Of a stretch of DNA of 47,102 nt, positions 41,056 to 47,102 are shown piece after piece; the first letter of the stretch is position 1; the number at the start of each line of letters is the position of its first letter. A program made the position numbers and the translations under genes. This stretch comes from Opitutaceae bacterium (GTDB taxonomy: Bacteria; Verrucomicrobiota; Verrucomicrobiia; Opitutales; Opitutaceae). Under the pieces are notes generated by a model. The model made no database searches. It was not told the origin of the DNA and worked only from the letters and a program-made list of their open reading frames with translations. Location: positions 1 through 47,102 of the forward strand of contig JAHCAZ010000027.1 in assembly GCA_019634615.1 (NCBI GenBank). The letters are read 5' to 3'.

Positions 41056-42312
41056 ATGCACCGCGCTCGTCCCGAATCCCCCCGCACGGCGAACTGCCAG
41101 TTGCTCTATTTCACCACGTACAGCGTGACGGCCGACGGGCGCACGCTGGCCGCCATCACGAACGCCTGGTCCGACCACCCCGAGGGCGCGAGTCTCGCCC
41201 GCATCGACCGCGCGACGGGCCGGATGGAGCCGCTCGCCATCTTTGTCGGCCCGGCGCTGCAGGCGTACCCGTATTTCGCCCGGCCGCGCTCAGCCGATCC
41301 GAAGCAGGACTATCTCTTCAACGGCACCGTGGCGGCGCACGGACTCAACAAGTCCAGCCCCTGCCTCGATCCCGTCGCCGGCAACCTGTACTTCGTCTGG
41401 GGGCGCCCCGATGGCTGGGGCCAGCTCGATGCCGTCAGCCTCCGCGACGGTCGCCGGCGCGCGATCGCCGAGATTCCGCCCGACCGCACCGTGGGCTACA
41501 CGCACCTCGATCCCACGGGCACGCACGTCCTCCTGAGCCTCGCCGACCGGCGCATCCTCGACTTCGGCGCCGTGCGCCAGGGCAATCGCGAGATGTCGGA
41601 GCAGTACGCGCAGCATGGCCTGACCACCCAGTTGGTGGAGGTGGATCTCGCGACCGGCCGGCAGACGCTGCGCTGGGAGGAGCCGGCCTGGGTCACCCAC
41701 GTGCAGTATCATCCGCGTCGGCGTGACCTCGTGCTCTACAACCACGAGTGGACCTGGCCGCTCGGCCTCGAGCGCATCTGGCTCAAGGCGGACGGCGGCG
41801 AACGCATGCCGGTCCGCCGCGCGGACCGCCCGATCCGCTTCCGCACGTCGCCGGATCTAGGCGCAGACGATGTGGCCCACGAAGTCTGGCAGGAGAACGG
41901 CGAGGCGGTGATCTACCACGGGGTGCGCTGGGATGCGGGCGAGTACCCCGAGCAATTCGTCGGCCGTGCGCCCGTCGATCCCACCCAGCCGCTGCAGGAG
42001 ATCTCCATCCCGCGCGACCGCCCGTCGTTCTACGGCCATTTCTTCCCGAGCCGGCAGGGCGACTTCGTGATCACCGACGCCATCGCCGACGAGGCCGGGC
42101 AGCGACAGCGCCGCGGCAATCTCATCGCCCGCCTCAACCCCGACTGGGCGCGTGGCACGATGGAAGTCGTGCCCCTCTGCGTCAGCGGCACCTCCTGGCA
42201 CACGCAGGACAACCACCCGCACCCCGTGCTGACGCCCGATCAGCGGGAGGTGCTCTTCACCTCGGATGTTTCGGGCGTAAGGCAGATCTACTCGGTGCCG
42301 TCCACAGCGTGA
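41056..42312 (+). CDS. PL22-like oligogalacturonate lyase
   Basis: 418 residues from ATG 41056 (an extension from 40981 would read through the repeat). Propeller-like repeats start with LLYFTTYSVTADGRTLAAIT. The metal-binding motif QDNHPHP has Gln384, His387 and His389, the same spacing as in the Yersinia enzyme (Gln350, His353, His355). It is followed by VLTPDQREVLFTSDVSG as in PL22. His230 (YNHEWTW) could be another of the Mn ligands. The enzyme cleaves unsaturated digalacturonate to deoxy-keto-uronate in the cytoplasm. No signal peptide. Substrate variants are possible because this family is broad in Verrucomicrobia. Confidence 0.82.
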   Translation: MHRARPESPRTANCQLLYFTTYSVTADGRTLAAITNAWSDHPEGASLARIDRATGRMEPLAIFVGPALQAYPYFARPRSADPKQDYLFNGTVAAHGLNKSSPCLDPVAGNLYFVWGRPDGWGQLDAVSLRDGRRRAIAEIPPDRTVGYTHLDPTGTHVLLSLADRRILDFGAVRQGNREMSEQYAQHGLTTQLVEVDLATGRQTLRWEEPAWVTHVQYHPRRRDLVLYNHEWTWPLGLERIWLKADGGERMPVRRADRPIRFRTSPDLGADDVAHEVWQENGEAVIYHGVRWDAGEYPEQFVGRAPVDPTQPLQEISIPRDRPSFYGHFFPSRQGDFVITDAIADEAGQRQRRGNLIARLNPDWARGTMEVVPLCVSGTSWHTQDNHPHPVLTPDQREVLFTSDVSGVRQIYSVPSTA

Positions 42313-42316
42313 AGAA

Positions 42317-42398
42317 GGAAGCCCGGAAACCGGGAACAAGGCCTGCAGGAGATTGAGTGCCATTCGAATGACTGCCGCTTCCTGGATTCCCGGCTTCC
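42317..42398. repeat. Inverted repeat after the PL22-like gene
   Basis: The arms 42317-42336 and 42379-42398 match at 17 of 20 positions (GGAAGCCCGGAAACCGGGAA). It begins 4 bases after the stop codon and ends 13 bases before the next ATG. Confidence 0.75.
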
Positions 42399-42411
42399 TC
42401 CTCCCCCATCC

Positions 42412-43554
42412 ATGACCGAGAGAGAAAACCTTCTACGGCTCGTGCGCGGCGAAAAGCCGGCGTGGGTTCCCTGTGCGCTCAACGTGGGCCAGTGGTTCCT
42501 GCATCATCGGAAGTTCGGCACGCTGCCCGCCGAACTGGCTGGGATGCAGACCCCCACCGAGGTGATGCGTCATCTCGACTGCGACCTGTTCACGCGCAAT
42601 CCCTCGGGCGTCGTGGACCGGCTCGACGGGGCGGCCTGGCAGACCATCACGGAGGCGGGGCCGCTTGGTCCGTGTACGACCGATACCCTGCACACGCCTT
42701 GCGGCACGCTCACGCGGCGCACGGAGGAGCAGACGCAGTTCACCTCGACCTATGCGGTCGAGGATCTCGTCAAGGACTGGGCGCAGGACCGGCGCGCCTA
42801 CCGGTGGTTCCTCGAGCAACTGACCTTTGCCTGGGACCGCGGGATCTTCGCCCAGACGCTGCAGCTCATCGGCGACGATGGCGTCGTCATGGCCTCGCTG
42901 CCGCACACGCCGCTCAAGCGCCTTCACATCGACTTCGGCCTCGATGGCGCCTGCCTCTTCATCCTGGATTACCAGGACGAGGCACGGGAGATCTGCGACC
43001 TTTACTGGAGCCGCCTCTGGCCGGCGATCCGCGAGGTGGCGGAGGATCCGCGCGTCGAGGTCGTGTGCTTCGGCTCGGACAACGTGGACGCGCCGTTCTA
43101 TCCGCCGGGCGAGATCATCGACCGCTTCTGGGTGCGGTACATCCGTGAGGCCGCCGACCTTTGCCATGCGCACGGCAAGCGCGTGCTCGTCCATGCCTGC
43201 GGCAAGCTCCACCGTCTCATGCCCGCCTTCGTCGCCGCCGGCCTCGACGGGCTCGACGGCATGGCGCACCCGCCCTTCGGCGACTGGACCGTCGAGGACG
43301 CGTGGGCGATGCCGCGGGGCTTCATCTACGACGGCGGGTTTTCCGCGCGCGAGCAGGTGCTCATGACCGACGACGAGGTGCGCCGTTTCTACGACGATTT
43401 CCTCCCGCGCCTGCGCGGGCTCGACAGCTTTGTTTTTGCGGCTGCGTGCCAGACTGCGATCACGACGAAGTGGGAGCGCATCCAGCTCGTCGCGAAGATC
43501 TGCCGCGATCACGGGGGAAGACCGAACGAGTTCACCACTCATGCACACTCATGA
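42412..43554 (+). CDS. UroD/MtaA-like methyltransferase, paralogue 5
   Basis: 380 residues, ATG at 42412. The metal-binding pair is partly present as His261-x-Cys263 (VHACGKLHRL) but the third Cys is absent (YDGGFSAREQV in that position). It is longer than paralogues 1-4 and more divergent, with EQTQFTSTYAVEDLVKDW and FGSDNVDAPFYPPGEI characteristic of a UroD subgroup often found in sugar loci. The stop codon is inside a 21-base inverted repeat. Likely function in methyl or carboxyl chemistry cannot be decided. Confidence 0.82.
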   Translation: MTERENLLRLVRGEKPAWVPCALNVGQWFLHHRKFGTLPAELAGMQTPTEVMRHLDCDLFTRNPSGVVDRLDGAAWQTITEAGPLGPCTTDTLHTPCGTLTRRTEEQTQFTSTYAVEDLVKDWAQDRRAYRWFLEQLTFAWDRGIFAQTLQLIGDDGVVMASLPHTPLKRLHIDFGLDGACLFILDYQDEAREICDLYWSRLWPAIREVAEDPRVEVVCFGSDNVDAPFYPPGEIIDRFWVRYIREAADLCHAHGKRVLVHACGKLHRLMPAFVAAGLDGLDGMAHPPFGDWTVEDAWAMPRGFIYDGGFSAREQVLMTDDEVRRFYDDFLPRLRGLDSFVFAAACQTAITTKWERIQLVAKICRDHGGRPNEFTTHAHS

Positions 43555-43601
43555 AATTTCTATTCCCTCAATTCCCGTCAATGAGTGTGCATCAGTGGTT
43601 A
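43532..43601. repeat. Inverted repeat overlapping the UroD paralogue 5 stop
   Basis: The arms 43532-43552 and 43581-43601 match at 19 of 21 positions (core GATGCACACTCAT/ATGAGTGTGCATC). The left arm encodes the last codons of paralogue 5 and enters its TGA (43552-43554). Confidence 0.85.
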
Positions 43602-43655
43602 AAACCATATTCTCGACCGGCCGGTTTGAGCCGCTAACATGACCCCTCTTTCCCC

Positions 43656-44669
43656 ATGAAAACGCGCTTCGTCTTCATCGGCTTTCAACACCCCCACATT
43701 TGGGACCTGGTCGCGCGCGCGGCGGCCCACCCGGACATCACCATCGTCGCGATGTGCGAGGAGGATGCCGCTACGCGCGAGAAGCTGGCCGGCGACAAGC
43801 GCGTCAACCTCACGCACACCGACTACCGCCAGATGCTGGCCGAGGTCGCCTGCGACGCGGTCGTCGTGGGTGACTGGTTCGCCAAGCGCGGGCGCATCGT
43901 CATCGACTGCCTCAAGGCCGGTCGCCACGTCCTGGCCGACAAGCCGATGTGCACAACGCTGGCCGAGTACGACGAGATCGTCCGGCTCACCGCCGCGAAG
44001 AAGCTCACGGTCGGCTTGATGCTCGACATGCGCGACTCGGCGGTGTTCGGCAAGGTGCGCGATCTGGTCCGCGCCGGCACTATCGGCGAGATCCGCGCCG
44101 CCTCGCTCGGCGGGCAGCATCCGCTCCTCGCGGGCAAGCGGGCCGGCTGGTATCACGAGGCCGGCAAGCACGGCGGCACGATCGGTGACATCGCCGTACA
44201 TGGCTTCGATCTCATCCCGTGGGTCACGGGCCTGGCGCTGCGGCGCGTCAACGCCGCGCGCGTCTGGGCCGCCGGCGTCCCCGCCGGATCGCACTTCGTG
44301 AACGCGGGGCAGTGCCTGCTCGAGCTGGCCAACGGCGCCGGGGTCATGTGCGACGTGTCGTATTTCTCGCCCGACAGCCAGGGCTACACGCTGCCGATGT
44401 ACTGGCGGCTCACGCTCTGGGGCAGCCGCGGCGTGCTCGAGACGAGCCTCACGGCCAAGGAGATCACGCTCTGCCTCGACGGTGAGCCGGCCCCGCGCCC
44501 GGTGCCGCTTGGCGCCCCGAATCCCGGCGGTTACCTGACGGCTTTCCTCGACGAGATGCACGGCCGCCCCAGCTCCGGCCTCACCATGGCTGAGGCCTTC
44601 CGCGCGAGCCGGGCCGCGCTCGTCGCCCAACAGGCGGCGGATGAGGGCCGGCGTGACGTGGCCCTGTAG
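43656..44669 (+). CDS. Gfo/Idh/MocA family oxidoreductase
   Basis: 337 residues, ATG at 43656. The Rossmann-like start is atypical: TRFVFIGFQHPHIWDLVARA replaces the usual G-x-G-x-x-G with GFQHPH. The catalytic Lys is in DKP (HVLADKPMCTTLAEYDEI). The C-terminal half has KHGGTIGDIAVHGFDLIPWV, with His in family position. The enzyme should oxidise or isomerise a sugar or inositol-like compound with NAD(P), but the altered nucleotide-binding loop leaves cofactor choice open. It lies upstream of the second DUF2961 gene with 21 bases between. Confidence 0.9.
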   Translation: MKTRFVFIGFQHPHIWDLVARAAAHPDITIVAMCEEDAATREKLAGDKRVNLTHTDYRQMLAEVACDAVVVGDWFAKRGRIVIDCLKAGRHVLADKPMCTTLAEYDEIVRLTAAKKLTVGLMLDMRDSAVFGKVRDLVRAGTIGEIRAASLGGQHPLLAGKRAGWYHEAGKHGGTIGDIAVHGFDLIPWVTGLALRRVNAARVWAAGVPAGSHFVNAGQCLLELANGAGVMCDVSYFSPDSQGYTLPMYWRLTLWGSRGVLETSLTAKEITLCLDGEPAPRPVPLGAPNPGGYLTAFLDEMHGRPSSGLTMAEAFRASRAALVAQQAADEGRRDVAL

Positions 44670-44690
44670 TCGCGGCGGCTTTATTTTCCC

Positions 44691-45668
44691 ATGAACGTTG
44701 CGGAACTCTGCAAGATCCGTCCCGGCCGTTCGCTGATGCAGAACAGCCTCTGGCACTGGGACGCCTATCCGGAATTGCCCGACCTCATGCCGCACGGCCG
44801 CGTAGACCTCGGCCGGTTCGCCGGCACCGGCGTCGTACGCACCATTCACCTCACGCTCAACATCGAGGGCGGCGACCGCGCCCAGCTGCTGCGCGGCGTC
44901 TTCCTCGAGGTGAGGTACGACGGCCTGCCATTCGCCTCGGTGCACGCCCCGGTGGGCGATTTCTTCTGCGACTCCTTCGGGAGCAAGTCGCTGCACTTTG
45001 CCAGCATCGTGATGGCCAAGCGGCCGACCAACTCGCTGTTCTGCTACCTGTCCATGCCGTTCCGCGACGGCGCGCATCTCGAGCTGGTCAACACCACCGA
45101 CCGCAAGGTCGAGGGCTACGGCTACGTGACGGCCGAGGCGCTGCCGGCTTGGGAGGCGGACACCGCGTATTTCCACGCCCGCTGGCTCGATCGCACCGTG
45201 AGCCTGCCGACCGACGAGGTGCCGCTGCTCGACACCAAGGGCCGCGGGCATTTTCTCGGCTGCCACCTCACGGCGGTCAGCGCCTGCCCGCACTTCGCCG
45301 ACAAGCAGGGCATCTGCGAGGGCAACGACGAGTTCTACGTGGACGGTGCCGCGACGCCGACGTGCAACTACCTCGGCACGGAGGATTTCTTCGGGTTCAG
45401 CTGGAGCTGGAACAAGGTCTGGGCCGACAACCACTCCGGCACGACCTACCTCGCCGAGGAGGAAGGCGAGACGCGGCTCGCCTGTTACCGGTTTCTGCTC
45501 AATGACCCGGTGCGCTTCACCACGTCGCTGCGGGCCCGCATCAACTACCGCCACGAGATCAACAATCCCTTCCTGCAGAAGACCACGGTCGAGGGCAACG
45601 GGCAGGTGCGGTTCGGCATCGTGACGTATTGGTACCAGGACCAGCCGGTGGACGCGCGGACCACCTGA
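44691..45668 (+). CDS. DUF2961 (GH172-type) glycoside hydrolase, copy 2
   Basis: 325 residues, ATG at 44691. The probable catalytic Glu pair is Glu210 (ICEGNDEFYVDG) and Glu231 (LGTEDFFGF), 21 apart as in characterised GH172 enzymes. Other landmarks are VRTIHLTL, APVGDFFCDSFG and SMPFRDGAHLELVN. It is shorter than copy 1 and differs strongly, so the two copies probably have different substrates. It has no signal peptide. Its place after a Gfo/Idh/MocA gene in the uronate-related cluster suggests release of a furanosyl sugar that the dehydrogenase then handles. Confidence 0.87.
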   Translation: MNVAELCKIRPGRSLMQNSLWHWDAYPELPDLMPHGRVDLGRFAGTGVVRTIHLTLNIEGGDRAQLLRGVFLEVRYDGLPFASVHAPVGDFFCDSFGSKSLHFASIVMAKRPTNSLFCYLSMPFRDGAHLELVNTTDRKVEGYGYVTAEALPAWEADTAYFHARWLDRTVSLPTDEVPLLDTKGRGHFLGCHLTAVSACPHFADKQGICEGNDEFYVDGAATPTCNYLGTEDFFGFSWSWNKVWADNHSGTTYLAEEEGETRLACYRFLLNDPVRFTTSLRARINYRHEINNPFLQKTTVEGNGQVRFGIVTYWYQDQPVDARTT

Positions 45669-45687
45669 CCGCCTCAATGGCCGGCTC

Positions 45688-46353
45688 ATGAACCCCGCTG
45701 CCACCACTCCCGGCCGCGACGTGCAATGCGCCGACGCCATCCCGTGGATGCTGGCCTGCGGTCGTATCCCGGAGGCGTGCGCCGTGACGTCGTTGCCCGA
45801 CGTCTCGGAGGTGAACCTCGCGTTGCCGGCCTGGCGGACCTGGTTTGCCGGCGCGGTGCGGCTCGTCATCGACGCGGTGCCCGACGGCAGCGCGGCGTTG
45901 TTTTTCCAGTCGGACATCAAGCGCGACGGCGCGTGGATCGACAAGGGCGCGATCGTGATTCGCGCCGCCGAGGACGCCGGCGCTCGGGTGCTTTTTCACA
46001 AGATCGTCTGCCGCCGCCCGCCCGACGTGCTGACCTACGGCCGGCCCGGGTTCACGCACCTGATCGCCGTGTCGCGGGATTTCCACTGCCCCGAGGTGCT
46101 GCCGCTCCCTGACGTCATCACCGACCCCGGCCGCCAGCCGTGGGTGCGCGCCATGGGCATCCGGGCCGCCGCCCACGCCGTCCGCTTCGCCCGCGACCAC
46201 GTCGGCGCCAAGATAATCTTCGACCCCTTCTGCGGCGTCGGCACCGTCCTCGCCGTCGCCAACGCCCTCGGCCTCGAGGCGCTCGGCGTGGAGAAATCAC
46301 GCAAGCGCTGCGAGCAGGCGCGGACGCTCATCGTCCGGAATGAAGAGCTTTGA
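45688..46353 (+). CDS. Methyltransferase with degenerate motif IV (beta-class-like)
   Basis: 221 residues, ATG at 45688. The SAM-binding motif FDPFCGVGTVLAVANALGLE and GVEKSRKRCEQAR near the C-terminus match amino-methyltransferases of the permuted (beta) class. In the N-terminal half, where such enzymes have TSPPY, this protein has TSLPDVSEV followed by AWRTWFAGAVRLVIDAVPDG. The catalytic NPPY/SPPY motif is therefore altered. It may act on a target other than a DNA base. Neighbouring restriction genes are absent. A long inverted repeat begins inside its stop codon. Confidence 0.72.
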   Translation: MNPAATTPGRDVQCADAIPWMLACGRIPEACAVTSLPDVSEVNLALPAWRTWFAGAVRLVIDAVPDGSAALFFQSDIKRDGAWIDKGAIVIRAAEDAGARVLFHKIVCRRPPDVLTYGRPGFTHLIAVSRDFHCPEVLPLPDVITDPGRQPWVRAMGIRAAAHAVRFARDHVGAKIIFDPFCGVGTVLAVANALGLEALGVEKSRKRCEQARTLIVRNEEL

Positions 46354-46434
46354 ACCACGAATGGACACGAAGGGACACGAATGAAGATCCGTCAGATCCC
46401 GACTATTCGTGTCTATTCGTGTCTCTTCGTGGTT
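46353..46434. repeat. Inverted repeat of 10-base words after the methyltransferase
   Basis: The arms 46353-46382 and 46405-46434 match at 26 of 30 positions. Both are made of 10-base words (ACACGAATGG type) beginning AACCACGAA. It overlaps the last base of the TGA and lies between two convergent genes. Related in style, not in exact sequence, to the copies at 177-350 and 4826-4978. Confidence 0.85.
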
Positions 46435-46474
46435 TCCAAGGTTTGGATCCGGCCCGGTGCCGATCAGGGACCCG

Positions 46475-47102
46475 CTATTCCCGGCGCACCACGTTCTGGT
46501 TGAAATCCAGCACCACGCGCTCGTCGCCGTGCTGCAGCGTGATCACGCCGGTATGGCGCTGGGCGTTCATCCACGGGCCCTCGAACAGCGGCCAGCGGGC
46601 GAGGTCGGCGGCGACGCCGTCGACACTGCGGCGGTCGTGGTGGGTGAATTCGATGCGGCGACCCTGCAGGTTGGTATAGGTCGCGGTGAGCGATTTCTCG
46701 TCGAAGGCGGGGCCGTTCTGCTTCAGGCGGGCGCAGAACGCGTCGAAGCTCGCGTGGTCCTTCGCCGCGGCGGCCTCGAGGATGACCGCGGTCTTTGGGT
46801 GCACGATCGTGAGGCGGTCATAGGTATCTTCGCGATGCCATGTGCCGGGGACGCTCGTCCACACGCCGAAGTAGATGTTGTCGGCGCGGCAGAAGATCCA
46901 GTTGCCCTCCTCACGGCGCTCGGCGATGTGGCGCGGGAAGAAGCCGTTGATGTGCTGGCGGCCGGCGTCGGCCGGGATGTCGTACAGCGCGATCACGGCG
47001 CTATCGGCTTGGAACGCGTCCTCGTACGGCGAGCCCTCGATCCACTTGTTCGGGTCGGCGTAATACGGCCGCTGGCGCACGATCTCGGCGAGGACCTTGT
47101 CG
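46475..47102 (-). CDS. Protein of unknown function, C-terminal part (possible heparinase-like C-terminal domain)
   Basis: The frame is open to the right edge of the window, so the N-terminus lies outside; the visible 208 or so residues end with a stop at 46475. The last part (MNAQRHTGVITLQHGDERVV, LDFNQNVVRRE) and the region INGFFPRHIAERREEGNWIF resemble the beta-sandwich end of alpha/alpha-toroid lyases and heparinase-like proteins. No catalytic motif can be seen in this fragment. Function is therefore not assigned. It converges on the methyltransferase gene. Confidence 0.6.
   Translation of the reverse strand, partial: DKVLAEIVRQRPYYADPNKWIEGSPYEDAFQADSAVIALYDIPADAGRQHINGFFPRHIAERREEGNWIFCRADNIYFGVWTSVPGTWHREDTYDRLTIVHPKTAVILEAAAAKDHASFDAFCARLKQNGPAFDEKSLTATYTNLQGRRIEFTHHDRRSVDGVAADLARWPLFEGPWMNAQRHTGVITLQHGDERVVLDFNQNVVRRE

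Noticed and set aside
43599..45944. Minus-strand open frame of 781 codons
   Set aside because: Lies opposite two well-supported genes (Gfo/Idh/MocA and DUF2961) and shows only Ala/Arg/Glu-rich shadow sequence.

Overview
The window is about 70% G+C and densely coded. Its gene content points to a heterotrophic Verrucomicrobiota bacterium, most likely Opitutaceae: paralogous uroporphyrinogen-decarboxylase-like methyltransferases, DUF2961/GH172 enzymes, a GxGYxYP protein, a PEP-CTERM protein, PhyH next to AraC, Gfo/Idh/MocA oxidoreductases and a heparinase-like protein joined to a propeller. This assignment is inferred from gene content only. I saw no rRNA, tRNA, CRISPR array, insertion sequence or phage gene.

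Layout. 1-6166 (minus) is a lipid-modification cluster: acyl-CoA desaturase, FAD oxidoreductase, DUF1365, Cfa-like methyltransferase, DUF1475, DUF2062 and DUF1295 (cut by the window edge). 6313-7557 is a UMF1-type transporter. 7904-10990 (minus) is a small catabolic operon: M24 peptidase, enolase-superfamily enzyme, SDR. 11085-13613 (minus) is an ECF sigma / anti-sigma / DUF4097 operon. 13786-19816 (plus) holds an exported metallo-beta-lactamase-fold enzyme, a cytidylate-kinase-like protein, a JmjC-like protein and a 1131-residue lyase-like/propeller protein. 19827-21695 (minus) is M55 aminopeptidase with DUF2961. 22296-24217 (minus) is a LytTR/histidine-kinase pair with probable 21-bp-spaced binding repeats. 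24363-26309 is PhyH divergent from AraC, followed by a LapA-like protein, an RNA methyltransferase (minus), a Gfo/Idh/MocA-aldo/keto reductase fusion, a membrane protein, a YCII-like protein, a GxGYxYP protein, an anti-sigma-like/PAS protein and a PEP-CTERM protein.

35106-46353 (plus) is the most distinctive block. It holds five divergent UroD/MtaA-like proteins, an OFA transporter with its 44-residue small partner, a PL22-like oligogalacturonate lyase, a Gfo/Idh/MocA dehydrogenase, a second DUF2961/GH172 protein and a methyltransferase with a degenerate catalytic motif. It reads as a catabolic island for an acidic, possibly O-methylated plant or algal glycan, though the substrate is not shown by the sequence.

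The most striking non-coding signal is a set of nine long imperfect inverted repeats. Each lies at, or overlaps, the stop codon of a gene. They fall into several unrelated sequence families but share one architecture, and one closely resembles known REP palindromes.
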